Positions 1 to 8,541 of a stretch of DNA of 64,000 bases are shown piece after piece. Source of the stretch: Leptolyngbya sp. FACHB-60 (lineage in GTDB: Bacteria; Cyanobacteriota; Cyanobacteriia; Phormidesmidales; Phormidesmidaceae); NCBI RefSeq assembly GCF_014695775.1, contig NZ_JACJOX010000041.1:1-64000 (forward strand), in the 5' to 3' direction. A program made the translations under genes and the position numbers. How positions within the stretch are numbered: the stretch's first letter is position 1; every line of letters begins with the position of its first letter. The notes under the pieces are model-generated. The model did not search any database and was not told the DNA's origin. It worked only from the letters and a program-made list of their open reading frames with translations.

Positions 1-50
1 ATGGCGTCGATGACCTTTTGGCGCAAATCGAGGCTGTAGGGTTTGGCCAT
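1..50 (-). CDS. IS630-type transposase, N-terminal fragment (runs off window)
   Basis: The first 16 codons on the minus strand begin with ATG at 50-48 and read MAKPYSLDLRQKVIDA. This is the typical start of IS630-superfamily (Tc1/mariner-like, DDE) transposases common in cyanobacteria, whose N-terminus leads into a helix-turn-helix. The rest of the gene lies outside the window, so I cannot tell whether it is intact. I could not define the terminal inverted repeat of the IS in the bases to its right. Confidence 0.75.
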   Translation of the reverse strand, partial: MAKPYSLDLRQKVIDA

Positions 51-367
51 GGCACTCAGGTGGCAATGTCTCTGTCTCTAGTCTATGTCCTAGCTCACAT
101 GGCTACAGCTATATCAGCAACTACCAAGCCGTGGGCATTTGGTGCCGCCACTTTAATGTCACCTTTGGCTATTCGCCTATTTAAGCCTTCACTGATTGTT
201 GGCGGCTGTTGGCGATTAGAAATGGGGAAGTGGCGGTTTAGCAGGCGATTCATCTGCGACTTCCCCTTCTCTACCAATCGACTACGGCCATGTCTCCCTC
301 GCAGTCGATGTTGGGTCAAGGGCGGCGGGTTTAGGGTAAAGCGACAATATTAGATGTGGATAGCTAT
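51..367. other. Intergenic region between transposase start and HCP gene
   Basis: No convincing gene. It holds the presumed IS end and the promoter region of the carotenoid protein gene. An 8-bp inverted pair, GGGGAAGT at 224-231 and ACTTCCCC at 259-266, lies about 100 bases before the start codon and could form a hairpin or operator. No clear -10/-35 pair was recognised. Confidence 0.4.
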
Positions 368-892
368 ATGGTTTCTAACAATGAAACGACCCAAATTACT
401 GAAAACTCTACTAACGATCTATTTCAACGCTACGATGCGCTGTCTGTAGACGACAAGCTGGCGCTGCTTTACTACATCTATGAAGCCATGGGTAGCTCCA
501 TCACTCCGGCTGCACCTGAGGCTGCTGACCCTGAACTGGCTGAACCGCTGATCAAAGGCCTGTATGATCTATCTAAAGAAGATCAACTTGAGGCCATGCG
601 CAGCGTGGCGCGAGGCGAGCATGGCGATATCTCTGAGCGCTACGGTGCTCTGAGCGCCAACAACCAACTGCTGGTGTGGTACGGCTGGGCCGAGGCCATG
701 GGCAAGCAAATTGTAGACATGCCCAGCGACTACGAAGCGGGAGGCGACCTGAGCAACATTCTCTCTGACATCAAGGGCATGGAGTTTCAATCGCAGATTT
801 CGCTATTGCGGGAAGCCGCTACTCAGATGGGCTTCACCAGCGTCACTGCTCCCCCTCCCCTATCCGAAACCGGCATCACCAACAGTTTGTAA
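368..892 (+). CDS. Helical carotenoid protein (OCP N-terminal-domain homologue)
   Basis: The 174-residue protein aligns by eye with the all-helical N-terminal domain of orange carotenoid protein: a DKLALLYYIYEAMGSSITPAAP segment, then SERYGALSANNQLLVWYGWAEAMG, equivalent to the OCP stretch carrying carotenoid-contacting Trp110, and a final ISLLREAATQMGF helix. The C-terminal NTF2-like sensor domain of OCP is absent, so this is a stand-alone HCP paralogue. The family is known to bind ketocarotenoids and to quench singlet oxygen or phycobilisomes, depending on clade. The ATG at 368 is preferred to the in-frame GTG at 356; neither has a strong Shine-Dalgarno. No ocp or frp gene is nearby. Family call is good; the HCP clade cannot be assigned by eye. 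Confidence 0.88.
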   Translation: MVSNNETTQITENSTNDLFQRYDALSVDDKLALLYYIYEAMGSSITPAAPEAADPELAEPLIKGLYDLSKEDQLEAMRSVARGEHGDISERYGALSANNQLLVWYGWAEAMGKQIVDMPSDYEAGGDLSNILSDIKGMEFQSQISLLREAATQMGFTSVTAPPPLSETGITNSL

Positions 893-967
893 TCTGTGAA
901 TAGCGCGATCGCCTTCGCAGCATTAAAAGGTGTTTAACGTAAGCTAGTGATTTGCTGTAGCTTAGTC

Positions 968-1021
968 ACTGTATGAATCAACCCTGCCTTCTGAAAAGGG
1001 GGCAGGGTTGATTCATACAGT
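968..1021. repeat. Perfect 21-bp inverted repeat between convergent genes
   Basis: Arms at 968-988 and 1001-1021 are perfectly complementary over 21 bp with a 12-base loop. They lie between the stops of the carotenoid protein gene (plus) and nrtD (minus). No T-run follows on either strand, so it is not a canonical intrinsic terminator, though it may stabilise both 3' ends. It could also be a small non-autonomous repeat. Confidence 0.75.
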
Positions 1022-1105
1022 AAACGAAAAAGCACCCTGGTAATACAGGTGGTGAGTTAGGACAACAGACGTCCTGTTGGTGCTGGCATTGCTGGCACTG
1101 ACATC

Positions 1106-1975
1106 CTAGACTCCATCGTGGTGGGCAAAGCGGTTGTAGAGAAAGTCGAGGGCTTGGTTGCGCAGCTGGTAGTACTGGGGGTCTTCCATAATTTGGTCGC
1201 GATCGCGGGGTCGCTCAAAGGGGATATCCATCACCTCACCGATGGTGGCGGCGGGGCCATTGGTCATCATCACTAGGCGATCCGCCAGAAATAGCGCTTC
1301 ATCGATGTCGTGAGTGATCATCAAGACTGTGCAGCGGTGGTCATTCCAGATTTTCAGCAGCTCTTCCTGGAGTTCTTCTTTGGTAATCGCATCGAGGGCT
1401 CCAAAGGGTTCGTCGAGAATTAGCACCTCGGGGCGAATGGCCAGAGCGCGAGCGATGGAGACGCGTTGCCGCATACCCCCCGAGAGCTGGTCGGGGCGCT
1501 TGTCGGCGGCTTCGGTGAGCCCCACCATGGCTAAGTGGTCGCGCACGATCGCTCGCTTTTGGGCCTCGGGCTTATTGGGCCACACTGTTTTCACCGCCAG
1601 ATACACGTTTTCAAACACGGTGCGCCAAGGCAGCAGGGCGTAATTTTGGAAAACCACCATGCGATCGGGGCCGGGTTTGAGAATGGGTTGCCCGTTGAGG
1701 GTGACGGAGCCGCCGGTGGCTTGTTGAAAGCCTGAGACCAGGCTGAGCAGGGTCGATTTGCCGCAGCCGGAGTGACCAATGAAGCAGACGAATTCACCCT
1801 GTTGAATGGTCAGGTTGACGTTTTCTAGTACTGGAAATATGCCCTTGGCGGTGGGGAAACCCTTAGAGACCTGATCAAAGACCAGAAAGCCCTGATCGGT
1901 GGAGGGCTGGTTATAGTCCACCAGTTCGGGATGGGCGGGGCGACGGGACTTGAGTTTGAGAGGGGTGGGTTGCAT
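1106..1975 (-). CDS. nrtD: Nitrate ABC transporter ATPase NrtD
   Basis: A 289-residue ABC ATPase of the nitrate/sulfonate/taurine family. It has Walker A GHSGCGKST, the Q-loop in VVFQNYALLPW, the signature LSGGMRQRVSIARAL, Walker B VLILDEPFGALD and the switch H in MITHDIDEAL. It is the last gene of nrtABCD and pairs with the ATPase half of NrtC to drive nitrate/nitrite import across the plasma membrane. It lacks the substrate-binding-like C-terminal domain of NrtC, which distinguishes the two. The ATG at 1975 is followed by about 30 non-conserved residues before the ABC domain begins. A 382-base spacer separates it from nrtC. Confidence 0.93.
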   Translation of the reverse strand: MQPTPLKLKSRRPAHPELVDYNQPSTDQGFLVFDQVSKGFPTAKGIFPVLENVNLTIQQGEFVCFIGHSGCGKSTLLSLVSGFQQATGGSVTLNGQPILKPGPDRMVVFQNYALLPWRTVFENVYLAVKTVWPNKPEAQKRAIVRDHLAMVGLTEAADKRPDQLSGGMRQRVSIARALAIRPEVLILDEPFGALDAITKEELQEELLKIWNDHRCTVLMITHDIDEALFLADRLVMMTNGPAATIGEVMDIPFERPRDRDQIMEDPQYYQLRNQALDFLYNRFAHHDGV

Positions 1976-2357
1976 GGTTTACTCCTAAATTCTGAATTGG
2001 GATGTTTTAAGGGTTGAGGGGCCAGTAGGGGCAAACGGCGTTTGCCCTGCTCAATCGGAGGTATTCAACAGGACTCGGTATGAGTCGGTTTGGGGCATGG
2101 GTTGCTGGGTTGACGAAGGTGGGGGTGGGAAGCCAGAGTCACTGCTGGGGCCATTTCGCTGGCCCCAGACCCCCTTCTCGAAGGGCATTCCGCCGCCCTT
2201 CACCCCACGGAAAGGATTGACCGATCATCGGTTTAAACCCCTGTTCTGCCAATGAAGGTGTTGGGGGCACTTACCTCTAGGGCTTCAAACCTCGGCTTGG
2301 ATGAATGAGGAAATAGGCGTCACCCATCCACCCGTCCACCCCCTACCCATCTACCCC
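1976..2357. repeat. nrtC-nrtD spacer with CCC(A/T)TCTAC-like short repeats
   Basis: No gene is seen in this 382-base spacer inside the nrt operon. At 2318-2362 it holds short degenerate tandem units (CACCCATCCACC, CGTCCACCCCCTA, CCCATCTACCCCCTA). They resemble the short tandemly repeated repetitive sequences described from filamentous cyanobacteria. A related block lies in the nrtA-nrtB spacer. Confidence 0.55.
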
Positions 2358-4364
2358 CTACGCAGCCAAGGCCGCCATTCGCCCATCCAACACCACCTCG
2401 GCGATGGTGATGTCGCGTTTGATGGCGAGGCTGTTGAGGTAGCCGATTGGGTCTTGGGCGTCGAAGTCGGTGCCATCAAACAGGTGAATGCTGCCGCGAG
2501 TAAACTTGGCGTCGAGCAAGCCCAGTTCGCGGGCGGCGGTGCTGTAGACATCGACCCGCACAATGCGTTCGAGAATTTCGAGCCAGTTGCGGGGGAAGGG
2601 AACGTCGCCCCAGCGGGCCAGCTGGGTCATGTGCCAGAGGTGTTCGGTGCGGCTGGGCCGGTTGGCTCCGTTGCCGAAGAACAGGTGGTGGGCGTATTCA
2701 CGCATGGGCTTTTGCAGTTCACAGGATTTGGTGTTGGGGTCGCCCAAGTGGATGTACTCGATCGGGGTGCCCAGGTAGGCCCGCTGGGAGAGAATCTGGC
2801 GAATCTCTAGCTCGTTTTCGGGGTCAGCGCAGTAACGGCAGGCATCGAGCAGGGCCTTGGTGAGGGCGATGTGGGTGTTGGGGTAGGCGCTGGCCCAGTC
2901 TTCGCGCACGCCCAGCACTTTGCCGGGGTGGCCGTCGTAGATTTCGCGATCGGTGGCGATGGTAAAGCCTACCTCGTCCATGGCGGCGCGCAGGTTCCAG
3001 GGTTCGCCAACGCAGAAGCCGTCGATCGCATTGTTCTTCAAGTCCACCACCATCTGAGCGGGGGGAATGGTTTGCAGAGCCAGGTCTTTGTCGGGGTCGA
3101 TGCCGCCCGCCGCTAGCCAGTAGCGCAGCAGCAGGTTGTGCATCGACGAGGGGTGCACCATACCCATGCGGTGCTGCGTGTCGGGGGTGCGGTGCAGCAT
3201 GTCGCGAAAGCTCTCTAGGCTGTGAATGCCCTGCTCATAAAAGCGCCGCGATAGGGTGATGGCGTTGCCGTTGCGGGTCATGGTCAGCGCCGAGACCACG
3301 GGCAACGGTCGGTTGTTGTGGCCACCCAGGGAAAACCACAGAGGCATACCTGAGGGCATTTGGGCCGCATCTAAGTAGCCCCCGGCAATGCCGTCCACAA
3401 TGCCGCGCCAGCTGGTTTCGCGGGTCAGGTTGACTTCCTCCAGGCCGTGCTTGGCAAAGAAGCCTTTTTCTTTGGCGATTGCCACCGGGGCACAGGCAGT
3501 CAGCGGCACAAAACCAATATCCAGGTTCACTTTCTCTAGCCCGTGGCGGGCCACCGCCGTGGTTTTTCTGGCCCGCAGTTTTTTGATTCGCTTTTGCTGG
3601 TTAAGGAAGTAAATAATTTCGCTGCGCAGGCTGTAATAGCTAGGGTGCTCAACCACCTCCATGCGCCGTCGGGGCCGGGGAATATCCACCTCTAAAATGT
3701 TGCCGATTTCGGCACCGGGACCGTTGGTGAGCATGACAATGCGATCGCTGAGCAGCACTGCCTCATCGACATCGTGGGTGACCATCACGGCAGTGACGTT
3801 GTTCTCGTCGCAGATTCGCATCAGCTGGGTTTGCAGATTGCCCCGGGTTAGCGCATCCAGTGCGCCAAAGGGTTCATCCAGCAGCAGCAGCTTGGGGCGA
3901 ATGGCCAGAGCGCGGGCGATCGCAACCCGCTGCTTCATCCCCCCCGAGAGCTGATCGGGCATTTTGTCGGCGGCCTGCTGCAAACCCACCAGGTTAATGT
4001 GCTCTTCGACAATGGCGCGGCGATCGCCTTTGGGCTGGTCGCCATAGACGCTGTTAACCGCCAGGGCAATGTTTTCACGCACCGTGCGCCAGGGTAACAA
4101 TGAGTAATTTTGAAACACCACCATGCGATCGGGGCCTGGGGCGGTAATCTTTTTGCCCTCCAGGGTGAGCACCCCTGAACTGGGCAGCGAGAGGCCAGCG
4201 ATCATATTTAAAAGGGTTGATTTGCCACAACCCGAGTGGCCAATAAAAGAAACAAACTCGCCTTTTTTAATCGTCAGATCAATGCCTTTAAGGGCGATAT
4301 ACTCATCGCCATCGGATAGGGAAAAGACCTTATCCACCTGATCTACTGCCACCAATAAGCTCAT
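2358..4364 (-). CDS. nrtC: Nitrate ABC transporter ATPase-sensor fusion NrtC
   Basis: The protein has 668 residues. The N-terminal ~255 are an ABC ATPase (GHSGCGKST, LSGGMKQRVAIARAL, LLLLDEPFGALD, VMVTHDVDEA). After a linker, residues ~290-668 resemble NrtA (GFVPLTACAPVAIAKEKGFF, then a DxxQMPSGMP-type binding site). This fusion is specific to cyanobacterial nitrate transporters; the C-terminal domain is known to mediate ammonium-dependent inhibition of uptake. The start at 4364 (MSLLVAVDQ) is chosen over an upstream in-frame ATG at 4424 because homologues begin here and the extra residues are encoded by spacer sequence. nrtB ends 92 bases upstream. Confidence 0.95.
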   Translation of the reverse strand: MSLLVAVDQVDKVFSLSDGDEYIALKGIDLTIKKGEFVSFIGHSGCGKSTLLNMIAGLSLPSSGVLTLEGKKITAPGPDRMVVFQNYSLLPWRTVRENIALAVNSVYGDQPKGDRRAIVEEHINLVGLQQAADKMPDQLSGGMKQRVAIARALAIRPKLLLLDEPFGALDALTRGNLQTQLMRICDENNVTAVMVTHDVDEAVLLSDRIVMLTNGPGAEIGNILEVDIPRPRRRMEVVEHPSYYSLRSEIIYFLNQQKRIKKLRARKTTAVARHGLEKVNLDIGFVPLTACAPVAIAKEKGFFAKHGLEEVNLTRETSWRGIVDGIAGGYLDAAQMPSGMPLWFSLGGHNNRPLPVVSALTMTRNGNAITLSRRFYEQGIHSLESFRDMLHRTPDTQHRMGMVHPSSMHNLLLRYWLAAGGIDPDKDLALQTIPPAQMVVDLKNNAIDGFCVGEPWNLRAAMDEVGFTIATDREIYDGHPGKVLGVREDWASAYPNTHIALTKALLDACRYCADPENELEIRQILSQRAYLGTPIEYIHLGDPNTKSCELQKPMREYAHHLFFGNGANRPSRTEHLWHMTQLARWGDVPFPRNWLEILERIVRVDVYSTAARELGLLDAKFTRGSIHLFDGTDFDAQDPIGYLNSLAIKRDITIAEVVLDGRMAALAA

Positions 4365-4456
4365 CGTTCTATCCTCGCGATCGTTGTGATGAATGCTGTA
4401 GGGTGGGCACTGCCCACCACCCAAATTCGCAAAAATTGAATAAACCTACGGGTTTC

Positions 4457-5314
4457 CTACTTCCTGGCTGGAGCAATCTTCATCTGCAAAAGGGCGATCG
4501 CGCGATCGAGCAGCAGGCCCACAAAGCCGATATAAAACACCGCCAAGATAATCTCGCTGATGTAGTTCTGCTGGTAAGCATCCCAAATAAAGAAGCCGAT
4601 GCCCACAATCCCCGACATCACAATTTCTGCTGCAATAATCGCCAACCAGGCCAACCCGATCGCAATCCGCAGCCCGGTAAAAATGTAGGGTAGCGCCGAC
4701 GGAAACAGAATGTTTAAGTAATAGTCTTTGCGCGACAGTTGCAACACCTTAGCCACGTTTTCGTAGTCTTCTGGAATCTGCCGCACGCCCTCAATGGTGT
4801 TGATCAAAATAGGCCACACAGCGGTAATGAAAATCACGAAGATGGCGGCAGGCTGGTTTTGTTGCAGCGCCACCAGGGCGATCGGCACCCAGGCCAGCGG
4901 CGCTACCATCCGCAAGAATTGGAAAATTGGGTAAGTAGCCTTATTCAACCAGGGGTTGGTGCCCACCAAAACGCCCACTGCAATACCCACGACCGCCGCT
5001 ACCGTATAGCCCTGGGCTACCCGGCCCAAACTGGCCCAGGTCTGCCAAAAGAGCCCTTTATTTAAACCGCCCAGGTCGTAAAACGGATACAGTAACAGCT
5101 CGCGGGTGCGGGTATCGGTCCACAAACTCAACGGCCCCGGCAGCCGGGTAGCCCCCGACCACGACACCAATTGCCACACTGTCAAAAACACCGCAATCCC
5201 AATGATGGGGGGAATCAGGTCAGGGCCACGCTTTTGACAAAACTGCCTGACCGAAGTCAGAACCGGGTTAGGACGTGCCTGCCTGCGAATCGGAGCCGGG
5301 GAGTGAGTAACCAT
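4457..5314 (-). CDS. nrtB: Nitrate ABC transporter permease NrtB
   Basis: A 285-residue inner-membrane permease of the BPD (binding-protein-dependent) family with about six transmembrane helices (for example IIGIAVFLTVWQLVS and GYTVAAVVGIAVGVLVG). The EAA-type loop facing the ATPases includes VLQLSRKDYYLNILFPSALPYIFTGLRIAIG. It forms the translocation pore for nitrate between NrtA and NrtC/NrtD. ATG at 5314 (MVTHSPAPIRR) is preferred; the in-frame extension to 5419 has no membrane or family similarity. Family length is about 280, so this start fits. Confidence 0.94.
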   Translation of the reverse strand: MVTHSPAPIRRQARPNPVLTSVRQFCQKRGPDLIPPIIGIAVFLTVWQLVSWSGATRLPGPLSLWTDTRTRELLLYPFYDLGGLNKGLFWQTWASLGRVAQGYTVAAVVGIAVGVLVGTNPWLNKATYPIFQFLRMVAPLAWVPIALVALQQNQPAAIFVIFITAVWPILINTIEGVRQIPEDYENVAKVLQLSRKDYYLNILFPSALPYIFTGLRIAIGLAWLAIIAAEIVMSGIVGIGFFIWDAYQQNYISEIILAVFYIGFVGLLLDRAIALLQMKIAPARK

Positions 5315-5616
5315 AGTTCCTGTGCCTAGTGTGAATGGACTGATCACGAACGGTTTGAGGAGGAAACCCACCCCGGCCCTTCTTTGGGGAGACAGACCGA
5401 GGTAGGCTGGTTCAGGCACCGAGGCAAGGGGGACTGGGGCTGCTGTGGACGATGGGGCCCCAATCTCTCGCCTGTGGTCATCTCTCTCTGAACCAGTGCT
5501 GTTGGAAGGAATGGAGTGGATGTGTGGATGGGTGAATGTGTAGATGGAGAAAGGAAACGTTGAGTGTGATCACCCGCCTGCCCATCTACTCGCCTACTCA
5601 TCTACCCCTCTCCCTC
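5315..5616. repeat. nrtA-nrtB spacer with short repeats
   Basis: No gene is seen in these 302 bases. Near 5515-5605 there are GTGGATGGGTGAATG and GTAGATGG units followed by the complementary CCCATCTACTCGCCTAC and CATCTACCCCTC, so the block can fold back on itself. It is of the same type as the repeats in the nrtC-nrtD spacer and may affect transcript processing between genes. Confidence 0.5.
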
Positions 5617-6969
5617 CTAAACCCGCTTAATCTGAAGGCTGTTGAGGTATGCCTCAGGGTTGGCAGGGTCAAACTTGATGCCATCGAAGAAGGTTTCAAC
5701 GCCGCGAGACGTATCGGCAGGAATATCGGCGGTAAACCCTGCTTCTGTGGCAGCCTCGCGCCAGAGGTCTTCGCGGTTGACAGCGTCGACAATGCGTTTA
5801 ACGGTGTCGATGTCGGTAAGCTTATCTTTGTGGAAGCCCCAGCGCAGACTTTCGGTAAGAAACCATAGGTCGTGGCTCTTATAGGGATAAGAAACGCTAC
5901 CCTTGGGGTCTTTCCAGTACAGCGGCCCAGCATCAAAACTATTGATGTCGGCCTTGCCATCGCCCATGGTGTAATTGCCTTTGAACGGATTCGTCAGCAC
6001 TTCGGGCGGGATGTTGAAGTAGTTGCGACCGGAGGTGATCTGCACTAGCTCATCGCGATTTTCGGGCTTATCGGCCCATTGTTGGGCTTCCATAAGGGCT
6101 TTAAGCAAGGCCTTGGTCGCTTTAGGGTTGGCATCGACCCAATCAGCTCGGATTGCCAGGTATTCTTCAGGATGAAAGGCCCACATTTCTTGGGTCAGTG
6201 CCCCCAAAAAACCAATTTGGTCGCTCACAATCCGGTAGGGCCAGGGGTCACCGGTGCTGAAGGCATCCATAGTGCCGTTGCGCATGCCCTGCAAGGTTTC
6301 GGCAGAGGGCACCGTCAACAGTTCAATGTCTTGGTCGGGGTCAATGCCGCCAGCGGCGAACCAGTAGCGAATCCAAAAATCCTGGTTGGCATTAGGAAAG
6401 GTGAAAGCGGCCTTGAACTTGCGACCCTGGTTAGCGGAGAAACCCTTGATGTAGTCTGCTGCCCCAGAGAGATCTAGCCCCAACCCTTTACCTTGGTGCA
6501 GATTGGCAACAGCAATACCATTCCCTTGGCTGTTGAGCGTAGCCAACACATACATAGGAATTTTTCTGCCGTCGGTAATAATGCCTTCGCTGAGCAGATG
6601 GGGCATGGGCATTTGCCACTGGCCACCGTCAATGCCGCCTCCGGCAGAACCAATGGTGACGTTATCCCGCGCAGCGGCCCAACTTGCCTGCTTGGCGACT
6701 TCTACCTCAGTCATGCCGTACTTGGCAAAAAAGCCTTTTTCCTGGGCAATGATCAGCGGGGCCGATTCTACGATGGGAATGTAGCCCAGCTTGACCTTGT
6801 TAGTTTCAGGGGTGTCACCGGCGGCCACAGGACCAGGGGCAGCGGTGGCCGCCGGCGCGGCGGTGACCGTAGCCGAGGGAGGATTGCCCAAGCAGCCTTT
6901 GAGTAGCAGTGAACTAGCAGCCGATACACCAGCGGTAATCAGAAACTTACGGCGCGAATAATCGGACAT
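5617..6969 (-). CDS. nrtA: Nitrate-binding lipoprotein NrtA
   Basis: A 450-residue solute-binding protein, first gene of nrtABCD. The N-terminus MSDYSRRKFLITAG has a twin-Arg-like motif, a hydrophobic stretch, and the lipobox LLLKGC (Cys26), so it is exported and lipid-anchored. An Ala/Pro/Thr-rich linker follows, then the NrtA/SsuA-type periplasmic binding fold (KLGYIPIVESAPLIIAQEKGFFAKYGM, then GGIDGGQWQMPMPHLLSEG). It captures nitrate and nitrite and delivers them to NrtB. The ATG at 6969 has a strong Shine-Dalgarno, AAAGGAG, nearby. nirA and narB, usual operon partners, are not in this window. Confidence 0.95.
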   Translation of the reverse strand: MSDYSRRKFLITAGVSAASSLLLKGCLGNPPSATVTAAPAATAAPGPVAAGDTPETNKVKLGYIPIVESAPLIIAQEKGFFAKYGMTEVEVAKQASWAAARDNVTIGSAGGGIDGGQWQMPMPHLLSEGIITDGRKIPMYVLATLNSQGNGIAVANLHQGKGLGLDLSGAADYIKGFSANQGRKFKAAFTFPNANQDFWIRYWFAAGGIDPDQDIELLTVPSAETLQGMRNGTMDAFSTGDPWPYRIVSDQIGFLGALTQEMWAFHPEEYLAIRADWVDANPKATKALLKALMEAQQWADKPENRDELVQITSGRNYFNIPPEVLTNPFKGNYTMGDGKADINSFDAGPLYWKDPKGSVSYPYKSHDLWFLTESLRWGFHKDKLTDIDTVKRIVDAVNREDLWREAATEAGFTADIPADTSRGVETFFDGIKFDPANPEAYLNSLQIKRV

Positions 6970-7489
6970 AGAACTCCTTTCAGCAATCTCCGCAGTGGGA
7001 GCGCTGGTAGCTAAATGACTATGGGTTCAGTTGAAAAGTTATGGTGAGCAAACTGGACTGCAAGGCTTAGGCTTCAAGCAGTCTGGGGCTTTAGCTGGCA
7101 AAGAGAACACCCGGAAATGGATTGACTTAAGTCAATTGCGCTCTCGCTTCGCATAAAAATGAGTCTATAGCCATTTTCATGCCAGTAGCTCACCTTGAAG
7201 AGCAGATTTGCAATGCAATTTTTAATTTAATTGATAGGTCTGGCTTATGCAGATAAGATTATCTATAGAATCAATTAATGATGTCGCTGCATTTGTTGCC
7301 TGTATGCGGTTAGCTGCGGCTCTGAGTTGTCAGTGCAGTACCGAAAAACCTAGCTTTGAATGACAAAGACATCTCAGTGGGCCGAACGGTTGATTGATCT
7401 GCAGTAGAGGCTTGCTTTGCTGGAGCGATCGCTAAGCCGCTCGTCTGCAATGACTACTCTATTAAGCTGCGCCCAAAAGCGACTGATGC
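6970..7489. other. nrtA upstream region
   Basis: These 520 bases hold no gene. They must include the nrt promoter, read to the left. I searched for a full NtcA site (GTA-N8-TAC) and did not find one. The most prominent element is the 16-bp palindrome at 7121-7136. Confidence 0.5.
7121..7136. promoter_or_regulatory. 16-bp perfect palindrome upstream of nrtA
   Basis: ATTGACTTAAGTCAAT is a perfect 16-bp palindrome about 150 bases before the nrtA start codon. Its form suits a dimeric regulator. LysR-type NtcB is one candidate because NtcB acts on nitrate genes in cyanobacteria, but the assignment is inference. Confidence 0.45.
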
Positions 7490-7910
7490 TCAGGCCCAGC
7501 AGCACGGTAAAGCCCCTAAATTGTCAATTTTCAGCCTGAGGCCAAACACCTGGGCCACTTAGGCGTCACGGAAGTAAATATTCTTAGGGTGGACGAGGCT
7601 TCGGTATCCACCGCTGTCACCCTGACGACCAGGGATTGCTCGGGGGCCGAGTCTAGAAAGACGTGGGCCACTCCCACCCGCACCCAACCCAGCTCGCCTT
7701 GGGGAATGAAGTCTGCAGATAGACCTCATCCAAATTCACCAAGCCCAGCTAGCGGAGACCCGGCGCATCAACCTCCTCCGGCTCGACCTAGGCGCTTCGG
7801 GCCAACTGAAGGTTGGCTTCGGCCTCCGCTAGCTGGGCTTGGGCCTGGCTTCGCTAAGTTTGCAGCCGTTGCACCTGGGCTGTGCAAATCTCAGGGTTGA
7901 GTCCCGTGGT
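7490..7910 (-). pseudogene. Decayed HlyD-family membrane-fusion protein
   Basis: Minus-strand conceptual translation gives pieces of one protein in more than one frame. First comes a coiled-coil hairpin (LNPEICTAQVQRLQT, stop, then QAQAQLAEAEANLQLARSA, stop). Next is VNLDEVYLQTSFPK; after a frameshift, VRVGVAHVFLDSAPEQ and VTAVDTEASSTLRIFTSV; after another shift, VFGLRLKIDN. These match the second half of HlyD/YhiI-type periplasmic adaptor subunits of ABC exporters, in order. At least two stops and two frameshifts rule out a functional protein. It sits just outside the left end of the tRNA-Phe element. Confidence 0.8.
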
Positions 7911-8028
7911 TTCGGCTTAGGTAGCGAAGTGATCGCACCCCTTGACAAATCAGCAAGTTTAACTTCTTCTAGTCAAGCCCTAACTCTAGAAATCAAGGAA
8001 TATCAGATATTTTGGCTTAATTTGATTA

Positions 8029-8073
8029 ATGCCAGGAGGCGGGCTTGAACCGCCGACACGAGGATTTTCAGTC
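8029..8073. other. attL: 45-bp copy of the tRNA-Phe 3' end
   Basis: This 45-bp stretch is identical to 23488-23532 and comprises the T-arm, 3' acceptor strand and anticodon-arm 3' half of tRNA-Phe on the minus strand. Identity breaks at 8074, where the intact tRNA continues with the anticodon stem. This is the truncated 3' remnant expected at the distal end of a tRNA-integrated element. Confidence 0.93.
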
Positions 8074-8214
8074 TTCGGTGCAAGCTTGCGAAACCCTTGC
8101 TTATCAATGGTTTCGTCGGCAGCTTTATAATCCTTGCCTAATTCTAAGCCTATTTTTGCTCGCTTGTCCCTAGTGGAGTAGGGCAAAATTGAAGAGTAAT
8201 TGACGGGTTTTTTT

Positions 8215-8538
8215 ATGCCTGCTGCTACTATTCAACAGTTTTTTGGCGCCACAGCAACGCTAGCTAATACGGTTCTGACTATTGATTTAGACGATTTTGT
8301 TGGGGTAGGGCTAACACCCACTAGCACCTCAGCAGCCGAAATATTTACAGCCATCCTATTAAGGATTAAGGCTAACACCCCTACAACTGCTATTGACGAT
8401 CCATTATGGGGCGTTATTGTTGGCGATCCCTTTCTCTCAATTGTCAGAGACAATAGCCAGCTAGACACACAATTCCCCGTTAGCGTTTATAAGCCGTTTA
8501 ATGGTTCTGCTTTAGATCCCGATGAAGTTGTAGGCTAA
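8215..8538 (+). CDS. Element protein of unknown function, first of the right-facing cassette
   Basis: A 107-residue protein from the ATG at 8215; an in-frame TTG at 8200 is less likely. It is rich in Thr, Ala and Ile/Val with alternating hydrophobic residues, suggesting beta structure (TVLTIDLDDFVGVGL, IFTAILLRIKA). No signal peptide, membrane helix or known motif. It is the first of several closely spaced or overlapping plus-strand genes, so an operon is likely. The codon use is AT-rich, like the next two genes and unlike the rest of the window. No family recognised. Confidence 0.7.
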   Translation: MPAATIQQFFGATATLANTVLTIDLDDFVGVGLTPTSTSAAEIFTAILLRIKANTPTTAIDDPLWGVIVGDPFLSIVRDNSQLDTQFPVSVYKPFNGSALDPDEVVG

Positions 8539-8541
8539 TAA

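Noticed and set aside
4403..4424. Regulatory hairpin GTGGGCACTGCCCAC before nrtC
   Set aside because: Short and common GTGGGCAGTGCCCAC-type repeat in cyanobacteria; no evidence of function.
6970..7489. NtcA box GTA-N8-TAC upstream of nrtA
   Set aside because: Candidates such as GTAGCTCACCTTGA and GTAGCTAAATGACT lack the TAC half.
7589..7900. Plus-strand reading frame of 103 residues
   Set aside because: Pro/Ser-rich with no family; the opposite strand shows ordered HlyD fragments, which explains the sequence better.
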